A stretch of DNA of 64,000 nucleotides from Streptomyces sp. NBC_01214 (GTDB taxonomy: Bacteria > Actinomycetota > Actinomycetes > Streptomycetales > Streptomycetaceae), in the NCBI RefSeq assembly GCF_026340975.1, contig NZ_JAPEOS010000002.1:1010501-1074500 (forward strand). The letters are read 5' to 3'. Numbering within the stretch: position 1 is the first letter of the stretch; each line of letters begins with the position of its first letter. This document shows positions 48,055 through 57,010 of the stretch, in pieces. A program made the position numbers and the translations under genes. The notes beneath the pieces are model-generated. The model searched no databases. It was not told the DNA's origin and was given only the letters and a program-made list of their open reading frames with translations.

Positions 48055-48996
48055 GTGACCCCCGCAGACCTCTCCCGTTGCGTCGTGAGCGCCGTGCGCT
48101 GCGCCGTCGAGGACGGTGAGCTGGGCGGGGCGGTGCCCGCGCGGGTGGTGGTCGAGCGGACCCGGCCCGGTGGGGTGGGGGAGTACGCCACTCCCGTCGC
48201 CTTCCAGATCGCGAAGGGCGCCGGAGTACGGCCGGCCGAGGTCGCCGAGGTGCTGGCCCGCCGGCTGGGCGCCGTAGCCGGGATCGAGCGCGTCGAGATC
48301 ACCGGGGCCGGGTTCCTGAACTTCTCGCTGGCTTCCGTCTCCGCCGCCCAGCTGGTCCGTGACCTGCGCCCGGTGGCGGGGGCGGCGGCGGCGGTCGAGG
48401 TCCCGGATCCGTCGTCCGGCGAGCTGCGCGAGCGCCTCGTACGGGCCGCCGTCGCGCGGATCGCGGCCGCGCAGGGGGTCCAGCCCGGTCCGGCCGTGAG
48501 CGTCGCGCCCGTCGCCCGCCGCGACGGGGACGTGCTCGCGCGGTACGGGGCCGACGCCGTCGCCTGGGCCGTGCTCACCACCCCCCCGCGCGAGACCCCG
48601 GAGTTCTGCGACGCGCTGCTCGTCCAGGGGGAGAGCAACGAGCTCTTCCGGGTCCGGTACGCCCACGCCCGCGCCCACGCGCTCGTGCGCAATGCCGAGC
48701 AGCTCGGGTTCCGCCCCGAGCCCGGTGAGGTCGACGCGCCCGCCCTGCTGCGCGTCCTCGCCGACCACCCCCTCGTCCTCGAAGCCGCCGCGCACCACCG
48801 TGCACCCGAGCGGCTCGCCCGGCACCTCGTCGAGCTGGCCGACGCGCTGCTCGACTTCCAGCACCGCGTCCTGCCCAAGGGCGACGAGAAACCCTCGGCC
48901 GCCCACCGTGCCCGGCTGGCTCTTGCCGAAGCCGCCGGGACGGTGCTGGCCGGCGGCCTGGCCCTGCTCGGCATAGACGCACCGACACGCTTGTGA
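48055..48996 (+). CDS. nrtL: ArgS-related anticodon-binding protein NrtL
   Basis: 313 aa. Contains the N-terminal additional domain of arginyl-tRNA synthetase (VERTRPGGVGEYATPVAFQI, AGFLNFSLA) and the DALR anticodon-binding domain (FRVRYAHARAHALVRNAEQL, LADALLDFQHRVLPKGDEKP), but lacks the Rossmann catalytic core with HIGH/KMSK. It therefore cannot charge tRNA. Conserved just upstream of lysA in Streptomyces and near this tRNA-Arg. Role unknown; possible tRNA-Arg binding. Confidence 0.92.
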   Translation: MTPADLSRCVVSAVRCAVEDGELGGAVPARVVVERTRPGGVGEYATPVAFQIAKGAGVRPAEVAEVLARRLGAVAGIERVEITGAGFLNFSLASVSAAQLVRDLRPVAGAAAAVEVPDPSSGELRERLVRAAVARIAAAQGVQPGPAVSVAPVARRDGDVLARYGADAVAWAVLTTPPRETPEFCDALLVQGESNELFRVRYAHARAHALVRNAEQLGFRPEPGEVDAPALLRVLADHPLVLEAAAHHRAPERLARHLVELADALLDFQHRVLPKGDEKPSAAHRARLALAEAAGTVLAGGLALLGIDAPTRL

Positions 48997-49015
48997 CCCG
49001 CGAAGAGAGATACCG

Positions 49016-50407
49016 ATGAGCCGTTCCGCGCACCCCGCCGGGCCCCGCCACGCCGACGTCCTGCCCGAGGGGCACTACTCCCCGCCGCCCGCCGACCTGA
49101 ACGCGCTCGACGAGAAGGTCTGGGCCCGCACCGTCGAGCGTTCGGCCGACGGGGTCGTCGCCGTGGGCGGCATCGAAGTCACCAAGCTCGCCGAGGAGTT
49201 CGGCACCCCCGCCTACTTCCTCGACGAGGAGGACTTCCGGGCCCGCTGCCGGGCCTGGGCGACCGCCTTCGGCAAGGACGCCGACGTGTTCTACGCCGGC
49301 AAGGCGTTCCTCTCCAAGGCCGTCGTGAAGTGGCTGAAGGAAGAGGGGCTGAACGTCGACGTGTGCTCCGGCGGGGAGCTGACCACCGCGCTCGCCGCCG
49401 GGATGCCCGCCGCGCGGATCGCCTTCCACGGGAACAACAAGTCCGAGGGCGAGATCCGCCGGGCCGTCGAGGCCGGCGTCGGACGCATCGTGCTCGACTC
49501 CTTCCAGGAGATCGCCCGCGTCGCGCACATCGCCCGTGAGCTGGGCGTCCGCCAGCCCGTCCAGATCCGCGTGACGGTCGGCGTCGAGGCGCACACCCAC
49601 GAGTTCATCGCCACCGCGCACGAGGACCAGAAGTTCGGCATCGCGGTCGCCGACGGCTCCGCCGCCGAGGCCGTGCGCCGGGCGCTCGGGCACGACTCGC
49701 TGGAGCTGCTCGGCGTCCACTCCCACATCGGTTCGCAGATCTTCGACATGGCCGGCTTCGAGGTCTCCGCCAAGCGCGTCGTGCGGCTGCTGGCCGCGGT
49801 ACGGGACGAGCACGGGGTGGAGCTGCCCGAGATCGACCTCGGCGGCGGCCTCGGCATCGCGTACACCGCGAACGACGACCCGCGCGAGCCCCACGAGATC
49901 GCCAAGGCCCTGCACGAGATCGTGGCCCGGGAGTGCGAGAGCGCCGGACTGCGCGCCCCGCGGATCTCCGTGGAGCCCGGCCGCGCCATCGTCGGCCCGA
50001 CCGCGTTCACGCTGTACGAGGTGGGGACGATCAAGCCGCTCGAAGGCCTGCGGACCTACGTGAGCGTCGACGGCGGGATGTCCGACAACATCCGGACGGC
50101 CCTGTACGACGCCGAGTACTCCATCGCGCTCGTCTCCCGCACCTCCACCGCCGAGCCCATGCTCGTACGCGTCGTCGGCAAGCACTGCGAGAGCGGCGAC
50201 ATCGTCGTGAAGGACGCGTTCCTGCCCGCCGACCTCGCGCCCGGTGACCTCCTGGCCGTCCCGGCCACCGGCGCGTACTGCCGTTCCATGGCCAGCAACT
50301 ACAACCACGCGCTGCGCCCGCCCGTCGTCGCCGTGCGTGACGGACAGGCCCGCGTGATCGTCCGCCGCGAGACGGAGGAAGATCTCCTGCGCCTCGACCT
50401 CGGATGA
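49016..50407 (+). CDS. lysA: Diaminopimelate decarboxylase
   Basis: 463 aa. PLP-binding Lys96 in VFYAGKAFLSK, HSHIGSQI, GGGLGIAY, and C-terminal ASNYNHALRPPVV are alanine racemase-fold decarboxylase landmarks. Converts meso-diaminopimelate to lysine in the cytoplasm. Start 20 bp after nrtL, so probably cotranscribed. A 16-bp inverted repeat separates it from hom. Confidence 0.98.
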   Translation: MSRSAHPAGPRHADVLPEGHYSPPPADLNALDEKVWARTVERSADGVVAVGGIEVTKLAEEFGTPAYFLDEEDFRARCRAWATAFGKDADVFYAGKAFLSKAVVKWLKEEGLNVDVCSGGELTTALAAGMPAARIAFHGNNKSEGEIRRAVEAGVGRIVLDSFQEIARVAHIARELGVRQPVQIRVTVGVEAHTHEFIATAHEDQKFGIAVADGSAAEAVRRALGHDSLELLGVHSHIGSQIFDMAGFEVSAKRVVRLLAAVRDEHGVELPEIDLGGGLGIAYTANDDPREPHEIAKALHEIVARECESAGLRAPRISVEPGRAIVGPTAFTLYEVGTIKPLEGLRTYVSVDGGMSDNIRTALYDAEYSIALVSRTSTAEPMLVRVVGKHCESGDIVVKDAFLPADLAPGDLLAVPATGAYCRSMASNYNHALRPPVVAVRDGQARVIVRRETEEDLLRLDLG

Positions 50408-50417
50408 TGAAATAGAT

Positions 50418-50466
50418 GTCTCACTCAATGGACCGAGGATGGAAACTGCTGTCCATTGAGTGAGAC
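50418..50466. terminator. 16-bp perfect inverted repeat between lysA and hom
   Basis: GTCTCACTCAATGGAC (50418-50433) and GTCCATTGAGTGAGAC (50451-50466), 17-nt loop CGAGGATGGAAACTGCT. AT-richer than the surroundings, begins 11 bp after the lysA stop. It could be a terminator, an attenuator in front of hom, or a pair of regulator half-sites. No T-run follows. Confidence 0.6.
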
Positions 50467-50531
50467 TTGTTCCACCCGGCGGGCAAACCGCCCGCACGGG
50501 GACTGATGGAAGATCGAAAGGCGTAGGTCGA

Positions 50532-51836
50532 ATGATGCGTACGCGTCCGCTGAAGGTGGCGCTGCTGGGCTGTGGAGTGGTCGGCTCAGAGGTGGCTCGC
50601 ATCATGACGACGCACGCCGACGACCTCACGCAGAGGATCGGCGCGCCCGTGGAGCTCGCCGGCGTGGCCGTGCGCCGCCCTTCCAAGGTCCGCGAGGGCA
50701 TCGACCCGGCGCTGATCACCACCGATGCGACCGCCCTGCTCAAACGCGGTGACATCGACATCGCGATCGAGGTCATCGGCGGCATCGAGCCCGCCCGCAC
50801 CCTCATCACCACCGCCTTCGAGCACGGCATCTCCGTGGTCTCCGCGAACAAGGCGCTGCTCGCCCAGGACGGCGCCGCGCTGCACGCCGCCGCGGAGCAG
50901 CACGGCCTCGACCTCTACTACGAGGCCGCGGTCGCCGGCGCCATTCCGCTGGTCCGCCCGATGCGCGAGTCGCTCGCGGGCGACAAGATCAACCGCGTGA
51001 TGGGCATCGTCAACGGCACGACGAACTTCATCCTCGACAAGATGGACTCCACCGGCGCCGGGTACCAGGAGGCGCTCGACGAGGCCACGGCCCTCGGGTA
51101 CGCCGAGGCCGACCCGACCGCCGACGTCGAGGGCTACGACGCCGCCGCCAAGGCCGCGATCCTGGCCGGCATCGCCTTCCACACCCGCGTCCGTCTCGAC
51201 GACGTGTACCGCGAGGGCATGACGGAGGTCAGCGCCGCCGACTTCGCCTCCGCCAAGCGCATGGGCTGCACCATCAAGCTCCTCGCCATCCTGGAGCGCG
51301 CCGCCGACGGCGAGTCCGTCACCGCCCGGGTCCACCCGGCGATGATCCCGCTCAGCCACCCGCTCGCCTCCGTCCGCGAGGCGTACAACGCCGTCTTCGT
51401 CGAGGCGGAGGCCGCCGGGCAGCTCATGTTCTACGGGCCCGGCGCGGGCGGCGCGCCGACCGCGTCCGCGGTCCTCGGCGACCTCGTCGCCGTCGCCCGC
51501 AACAAGCTCGCCGAGGCAACGGGGCCCGGCGAGTCGGCGTACACCCAGCTGCCGGTCAGCCCCATGGGGGACGTCGTCACCCGCTACCACATCAGCCTCG
51601 ATGTGGCGGACAAGCCGGGCGTCCTCGCCCAGGTGGCGACCACCTTCGCGGAGCACGGCGTGTCGATCGACACCGTACGGCAGCAAGGTCGTCAGGACGG
51701 GGGCGGCACCGAGGCCTCCCTCGTCGTCGTCACCCACCGCGCACCCGACGCCGCCCTCTCCGGGACCGTCGAGGCGCTGCGGAAGCTGGACACCGTCCGC
51801 GGTGTCGCCAGCATCATGCGTGTTGAAGGGGAGTAA
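50532..51836 (+). CDS. hom: Homoserine dehydrogenase
   Basis: 434 aa from ATG 50532 (ATG 50535 is equivalent). NAD(P)-binding LLGCGVVGSEV, catalytic region IVNGTTNFIL and EADPTADVEGYDAAAKAAIL, and a C-terminal ACT domain (YHISLDVADKPGVLAQVATT) for feedback by threonine. Reduces aspartate semialdehyde to homoserine. 6 bp before thrC: the first of a tight hom-thrC pair. Confidence 0.98.
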   Translation: MMRTRPLKVALLGCGVVGSEVARIMTTHADDLTQRIGAPVELAGVAVRRPSKVREGIDPALITTDATALLKRGDIDIAIEVIGGIEPARTLITTAFEHGISVVSANKALLAQDGAALHAAAEQHGLDLYYEAAVAGAIPLVRPMRESLAGDKINRVMGIVNGTTNFILDKMDSTGAGYQEALDEATALGYAEADPTADVEGYDAAAKAAILAGIAFHTRVRLDDVYREGMTEVSAADFASAKRMGCTIKLLAILERAADGESVTARVHPAMIPLSHPLASVREAYNAVFVEAEAAGQLMFYGPGAGGAPTASAVLGDLVAVARNKLAEATGPGESAYTQLPVSPMGDVVTRYHISLDVADKPGVLAQVATTFAEHGVSIDTVRQQGRQDGGGTEASLVVVTHRAPDAALSGTVEALRKLDTVRGVASIMRVEGE

Positions 51837-51842
51837 GGGCCC

Positions 51843-52913
51843 ATGAGCAGCAATCGCACCCACCAGTGGCGCGGCATCATCGAGGAGTACCGGGACCGCC
51901 TGCCGGTGACGGACACGACTCCCGTAGTGACGCTCCGCGAGGGTGGCACTCCCCTCGTCCCCGCCCAGGTGCTCTCCGAGCGCACCGGTTGCGAGGTGCA
52001 CCTGAAGGTCGAGGGGGCGAACCCCACCGGGTCCTTCAAGGACCGCGGCATGACCATGGCGATCACCAAGGCCAAGGAAGAGGGCGCGAAGGCGGTCATC
52101 TGCGCCTCCACCGGCAACACCTCGGCCTCCGCCGCCGCGTACGCGGTGCGCGCCGGGATGGTCTGCGCGGTGCTCGTGCCCCGCGGCAAGATCGCGCTCG
52201 GCAAGATGGGCCAGGCCCTGGTGCACGGGGCCAAGATCCTGCAGGTGGACGGCAACTTCGACGACTGCCTGAACCTGGCCCGCGCGCTCTCCGACAACTA
52301 CCCGGTCGCGCTGGTCAATTCGGTCAACCCGGTGCGTATCGAGGGCCAGAAGACGGCCGCGTTCGAGATCGTCGACGCGCTCGGTGACGCCCCCGACATC
52401 CACGTGCTGCCGGTCGGCAACGCGGGCAACATCACCGCGTACTGGAAGGGCTTCAAGGAGTACAAGGCCGACGGCCTGTCCACCCGTACGCCCCGCGTGT
52501 GGGGTTTCCAGGCCTCCGGTTCCGCGCCCATCGTGCGCGGCGAGGTCGTCAAGGAGCCGCACACCATCGCCACCGCGATCCGGATCGGCAACCCGGCCTC
52601 CTGGGACTACGCGCTGGCCGCGCGTGACGAGTCGGGCGGCTTCATCGACGAGGTGACGGACCGCCAGATCCTCGCCGCCTACCGGCTGTTGGCCTCGCAG
52701 GAGGGCGTCTTCGTCGAGCCGGCCTCGGCCGCCTCGGTGGCCGGCCTGCTCAAGGCTGCCGAGCTGGGCCTGGTCGACCCCGGCCAGAAGATCGTGTGCA
52801 CCGTCACCGGCAACGGCCTGAAGGACCCCGACTGGGCGATCGCCGGCGCTCCGCAGCCGGTCACCGTTCCGGTGGACGCCGAAGCCGCCGCCGTGCGCCT
52901 CGGCCTGGTCTGA
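51843..52913 (+). CDS. thrC: Threonine synthase
   Basis: 356 aa. PLP Lys66 in NPTGSFKDRG, phosphate-binding PVGNAGNITAYW and ASTGNTSASAAAYA loop. Converts O-phosphohomoserine to threonine. Starts 6 bp after hom; separated from thrB by a hairpin at 52988-53050. Confidence 0.98.
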   Translation: MSSNRTHQWRGIIEEYRDRLPVTDTTPVVTLREGGTPLVPAQVLSERTGCEVHLKVEGANPTGSFKDRGMTMAITKAKEEGAKAVICASTGNTSASAAAYAVRAGMVCAVLVPRGKIALGKMGQALVHGAKILQVDGNFDDCLNLARALSDNYPVALVNSVNPVRIEGQKTAAFEIVDALGDAPDIHVLPVGNAGNITAYWKGFKEYKADGLSTRTPRVWGFQASGSAPIVRGEVVKEPHTIATAIRIGNPASWDYALAARDESGGFIDEVTDRQILAAYRLLASQEGVFVEPASAASVAGLLKAAELGLVDPGQKIVCTVTGNGLKDPDWAIAGAPQPVTVPVDAEAAAVRLGLV

Positions 52914-52987
52914 CGGCAGCGCCGTAGCCGCACCGCAGGAATGGAGCGGCACCCGCAGTACCGCAGTACCGCAGCACCACCGTGTGA

Positions 52988-53050
52988 GCCGGGTTCCGGA
53001 GGGCTCGTGAGGTCCCGCAGGGGCCTTCCCGAGATCCTTCGGAACCCGGC
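52988..53050. terminator. Long hairpin after thrC
   Basis: GCCGGGTTCCG (52988-52998) pairs with CGGAACCCGGC (53040-53050); the 41-nt interior can fold further. It divides hom-thrC from thrB, whose upstream 258 bp must contain a separate promoter. The preceding 52946-52976 is a short ACCGCAGT repeat. Confidence 0.7.
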
Positions 53051-53308
53051 AACTCACCCGTACGGCAACAAAAATACGGCTGAAGTCGGTCGAAGACGGT
53101 CGAAGTCCGCGACACGCATCGTGCGCCTCCTGTGCGCCCTATGTCGCGAGAGAACCTTCCTTCGATACGCTGTACCTACATCCGCCACCGCGCATATGAC
53201 TGCGGTGCTGCCCCGAGGGCCTTCGGGTGTCGTACGTTCTCCAGTACATTCGCAGCGAGCCAGCGAAGAGCGAAGATCTCGCACAGTCACAAGGAGTGTC
53301 ATCGGACG

Positions 53309-54235
53309 ATGGCCGGTCCAGCGTTCCGCGCCGCCGCCGTACGGGTGCGCGTCCCCGCCAGCAGTGCCAACCTCGGTCCGGGCTTCGACGCCCTGGGCCT
53401 GGCCCTGGGGCTCTACGACGACGTAGTCGTCCGGGTGGCCGACTCCGGCCTGAACATCGACATCGCGGGTGAGGGCGCCGACACCCTCCCGCGGGACGAG
53501 AGCCACCTGCTCGTACGCTCCATGCGCACCGCCTTCGACCTGCTGGGCGGCCAGCCGCGCGGCCTGGAGGTCGTCTGCGCCAACCGCATCCCGCACGGCC
53601 GTGGACTCGGCTCCTCCTCCGCCGCCATCTGCGCCGGCATCGTCGCCGCCCGCGCCGTGACCATAGGCGGCGAGACCAAGCTCGACGACGCGGCGCTGCT
53701 GGAGCTCGCCACCGAGATCGAGGGGCACCCGGACAACGTCGCCGCCTGTCTGCTCGGCGGCTTCACCCTCGCCTGGATGGACGGCGGCAGCGCCAAGGCG
53801 ATCCGGATGGAGCCCGCAGAATCCATCGTTCCGGTGGTCTTCGTACCCTCCAAGCCGGTCCTCACGGAGACGGCGCGCGGCCTGCTGCCGCGCACCGTCC
53901 CGCACGTGGACGCGGCCGCCAACGCGGGCCGCGCGGGCCTGCTCGTGGAAGCCCTGACCAGGCGTCCCGAGCTCCTCCTGCCGGCCACCGAAGACCGGCT
54001 CCACCAGGAGTACCGGTCCCCGGCGATGCCAGAGAGCGTGGCACTCGTCAACAGGCTGCGGGCGGACGGGATCCCCGCGGTCATCTCCGGCGCGGGACCC
54101 ACGGTCCTCGCGCTGGTCGACAACGGCGCGGCCGACAAGGTCGCGCAGCTCGCGGGCGAGGGGTGGGCGGCCAACCGGCTCGCCCTCGACGCCGCGGGCG
54201 CGAGCGTACTTCCGCTGGGCACCCAGGGCGGCTAG
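53309..54235 (+). CDS. thrB: Homoserine kinase
   Basis: 308 aa from ATG 53309, AAGGAGTG upstream. GHMP-kinase motifs: VPASSANLGPGFDALGLALG, PHGRGLGSSSAAICAG and the C-terminal SGAGPTVLAL. Phosphorylates homoserine for threonine synthase. Unlike in a strict operon, a 395-bp gap and hairpin separate it from thrC. Confidence 0.98.
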   Translation: MAGPAFRAAAVRVRVPASSANLGPGFDALGLALGLYDDVVVRVADSGLNIDIAGEGADTLPRDESHLLVRSMRTAFDLLGGQPRGLEVVCANRIPHGRGLGSSSAAICAGIVAARAVTIGGETKLDDAALLELATEIEGHPDNVAACLLGGFTLAWMDGGSAKAIRMEPAESIVPVVFVPSKPVLTETARGLLPRTVPHVDAAANAGRAGLLVEALTRRPELLLPATEDRLHQEYRSPAMPESVALVNRLRADGIPAVISGAGPTVLALVDNGAADKVAQLAGEGWAANRLALDAAGASVLPLGTQGG

Positions 54236-54667
54236 ATCCGCCTTCCCGGAGTGCACAGCCGGTCAGGGGCGGGTGGCCAGGGCAGGCCGCCCGCACGGAA
54301 GGGCGCGATTGCCGGTGATTGAGAGGGGGAATATCTATTGGATCCGGTAGTGTTAGTCTCAAGTGCGCATCGGAAGCCGTCATGGCTCGGTGCTCAGTGT
54401 CCCCATTCGGGACCACATTTCTTCCGGGAGCCTCCCCGACTGCTTTGATCACCTCCAGCAGTTTCGAGCACGCTCCGGAATCGGCGTGACATTCCCACGC
54501 TTTCAGCTCGGGGGCTTCTCGCCGGAACCAGCCATGCACGTTTCTTCCGCCGTACTTCTACCGGCGGACCACCGCCCCGGCACGGTCCACACCAAGGACT
54601 GCTGTCGGACAGCACAACCGGTCGCCGAGCCAGACAGGCCGACGTCCGCTCCAGGGAAGGACCCTTC
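54236..54667 (+). promoter_or_regulatory. Long leader region of rho
   Basis: 432 bp without a convincing gene. Early part has AT-rich GGGAATATCTATTGGATCCG (about 54327-54346), a likely promoter zone; that leaves a 5' leader of about 300 nt. Rho genes commonly control themselves by termination in such leaders. A C-rich, G-poor stretch occurs at about 54540-54660 just before the start, suitable for Rho loading. Confidence 0.45.
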
Positions 54668-56779
54668 GTGAGCGACACCACCGATCTGATGGGCGCTGCC
54701 GACACCTCTGTCGACACCAGTGCCCCCGCCGCGGGCGCCGCACCCAAGCGTCGACGCACCGGCACCGGCCTTGACGGCATGGTCCTGGCCGAGCTGCAGC
54801 AGGTCGCGTCGGGCCTCGGGATCAGGGGCACCGCGCGGATGCGCAAGAGCCAGCTGATCGAGGTCATCAAGGAGGCGCAGGCGGGCAGCGGTGCCCCCAA
54901 GGCCGCCGCCTCCACTGCCGCAGCCACCGCCGAGGCCAAGCCGAAGCGCCGCGCCACCAGCAAGGCCCGCACGGGTGAGGCCGCCGCCGAGGCGCCCGCC
55001 GAGAAGCCCGCAGTGCAGGCGCAGATCGAGATCCCGGGCCAGCCTGCAGGGGGTCCCTCCCGCTCGAGCGCAGCCGAGAGTGGGGGAGACGACGCCCCGG
55101 TCGGCGAGCGCCGCCGTCGTCGTGCCACGGCCCCCTCCGGCAGCCCGGAGGCCTCGGCCCCCGTCGCCGTACAGGTCGAGCAGAAGACCGAGACCGCGCC
55201 CGCCGCCACCGCCCCGTCCGAGACCAAGGCCGAAGCCGCCACCGCGGTCTCCGCCGGTCAGGCGCAGGGCCAGGACGGCGAAGGCCGTGGCCGTCGCGAC
55301 CGCCGTGACCGCGGTGACCGCGCCGAGCGCACCGACCGTCAGCGCGACCGCCGTGACCGCGGCGCCAAGGCCGACGACCAGGGCCAGGGCGGCCAGGGTC
55401 AGGGCCAGGGCGCGCAGGGCGGACAGGGCGGCGGCCGTCAGGAGCGCGCCGACCGTCAGCAGCAGGGCGGCCGCAGCCAGGGCCAGCAGCAGGGCCGTCA
55501 GGACCGCCAGGACAACGGTCCCCAGGACGACTTCGACGGTGAGGACGGCCGTCGCGGCCGTCGCGGCCGCTACCGCGACCGCCGTGGCCGCCGTGGCCGC
55601 GACGAGTTCGCGCCGAGCGAGCCGCAGGTCGCCGACGACGACGTGCTGATCCCCGTCGCGGGCATCCTCGACATCCTGGACAACTACGCGTTCATCCGGA
55701 CCTCGGGCTACCTGCCCGGCCCCAACGACGTGTACGTCTCCCTCGCCCAGGTCCGCAAGGCCGGCCTGCGCAAGGGTGACCACACCACCGGTGCCGTGCG
55801 CCAGCCCAAGGACGGCGAGCGCCGCGAGAAGTTCAACGCCCTCGTGCGTCTGGACTCGGTGAACGGCATGGCGCCCGAATCCGGCCGCGGCCGACCGGAG
55901 TTCCAGAAGCTCACCCCGCTGTACCCCCAGGACCGGCTCCGCCTGGAGACCGACCCGGGCGTGCTGACCACCCGCATCATCGACCTCGTGTCGCCGATCG
56001 GCAAGGGTCAGCGAGGCCTGATCGTGGCCCCGCCGAAGACCGGTAAGACCATGATCATGCAGGCGATCGCCAACGCGATCACCACCAACAACCCCGAGTG
56101 CCACCTGATGGTCGTCCTGGTCGACGAGCGTCCGGAAGAGGTCACCGACATGCAGCGGTCGGTCAAGGGCGAGGTCATCTCCTCGACCTTCGACCGCCCG
56201 GCCGAGGACCACACCACCGTCGCCGAGCTGGCCATCGAGCGCGCCAAGCGTCTCGTCGAGCTGGGTCACGACGTGGTCGTCCTGCTGGACTCCATCACCC
56301 GTCTGGGCCGCGCGTACAACCTCGCGGCGCCCGCCTCCGGCCGCATCCTGTCCGGTGGTGTCGACTCGACCGCGCTGTACCCGCCGAAGCGCTTCTTCGG
56401 TGCCGCGCGCAACATCGAGGACGGCGGCTCGCTGACCATCCTGGCCACCGCGCTCGTCGACACCGGCTCGCGCATGGACGAGGTGATCTTCGAGGAGTTC
56501 AAGGGCACCGGCAACATGGAGCTCAAGCTCGACCGGAAGCTCGCCGACAAGCGCATCTTCCCGGCCGTCGACGTCGACCCGTCGGGCACCCGCAAGGAGG
56601 AGATCCTCCTCAACGCGGAGGAGCTCGCCATCGTCTGGAAGCTGCGCCGGGTGCTGCACGCGCTCGACTCGCAGCAGGCGATCGAGCTGCTGCTCGACAA
56701 GATGAAGCAGACGAAGTCGAACGCCGAGTTCCTGATGCAGATCGCGAAGACGACCCCGTCGGGCAAGAACGACGACTGA
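54668..56779 (+). CDS. rho: Transcription termination factor Rho, with long disordered insert
   Basis: 703 aa, GTG start with AGGGAAGG upstream. N-terminal Rho_N helices (LAELQQVASGLGIRGTARMR), then about 220 residues (75-310) of Ala/Lys/Glu followed by Arg/Gly/Gln/Asp-rich sequence (RGRRDRRDRGDRAERTDRQR and QGGQGQGQGAQGGQGG types), then the RNA-binding cold-shock-like domain and the motor: Walker A APPKTGKT (Lys460), ILLDSITRLGRAYN-type Walker B, Q-loop STFDRPAED. The hexamer terminates untranslated RNA. The insert is longer than the RNA-binding insert of most Rho proteins. Confidence 0.98.
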   Translation: MSDTTDLMGAADTSVDTSAPAAGAAPKRRRTGTGLDGMVLAELQQVASGLGIRGTARMRKSQLIEVIKEAQAGSGAPKAAASTAAATAEAKPKRRATSKARTGEAAAEAPAEKPAVQAQIEIPGQPAGGPSRSSAAESGGDDAPVGERRRRRATAPSGSPEASAPVAVQVEQKTETAPAATAPSETKAEAATAVSAGQAQGQDGEGRGRRDRRDRGDRAERTDRQRDRRDRGAKADDQGQGGQGQGQGAQGGQGGGRQERADRQQQGGRSQGQQQGRQDRQDNGPQDDFDGEDGRRGRRGRYRDRRGRRGRDEFAPSEPQVADDDVLIPVAGILDILDNYAFIRTSGYLPGPNDVYVSLAQVRKAGLRKGDHTTGAVRQPKDGERREKFNALVRLDSVNGMAPESGRGRPEFQKLTPLYPQDRLRLETDPGVLTTRIIDLVSPIGKGQRGLIVAPPKTGKTMIMQAIANAITTNNPECHLMVVLVDERPEEVTDMQRSVKGEVISSTFDRPAEDHTTVAELAIERAKRLVELGHDVVVLLDSITRLGRAYNLAAPASGRILSGGVDSTALYPPKRFFGAARNIEDGGSLTILATALVDTGSRMDEVIFEEFKGTGNMELKLDRKLADKRIFPAVDVDPSGTRKEEILLNAEELAIVWKLRRVLHALDSQQAIELLLDKMKQTKSNAEFLMQIAKTTPSGKNDD

Positions 56780-56798
56780 CGTCCGGCACGCGCATCAC

Positions 56799-56838
56799 CG
56801 CGACAGCCCCCGCCGCACCCGCGGCGGGGGCTGTCGCG
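56799..56838 (+). terminator. Terminator after rho
   Basis: CGCGACAGCCCCCGCCGC (56799-56816) pairs perfectly with GCGGCGGGGGCTGTCGCG (56821-56838), loop ACCC: an 18-bp stem starting 19 bp after the stop. Confidence 0.9.
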
Positions 56839-57010
56839 CGTACGGGCGGGTTTTCGGGGTACGGGCGCCCCAGCGGGGCGGCTGCGCCCCCGCGGGGCGG
56901 TTCGGGCCGGAATGGAACCCTGCGCGGCGTACGCCCGTCTGTGTCAGAGGAACCGCGGGGTGGACGGCGGGCCGAACGACCAGGGGACCGGACACAGGAC
57001 TGAGGAGAGC

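Noticed and set aside
43609..48906. Giant 1765-residue leftward open frame
   Set aside because: Its upstream third crosses the tRNA-Arg gene, the response regulator and nrtL on the opposite strand. The true hsdR start is at 47208 or 47169.
54363..54671. 102-residue leader peptide upstream of rho
   Set aside because: No ribosome site, unusual codon use and overlap with the rho start; more likely leader RNA.
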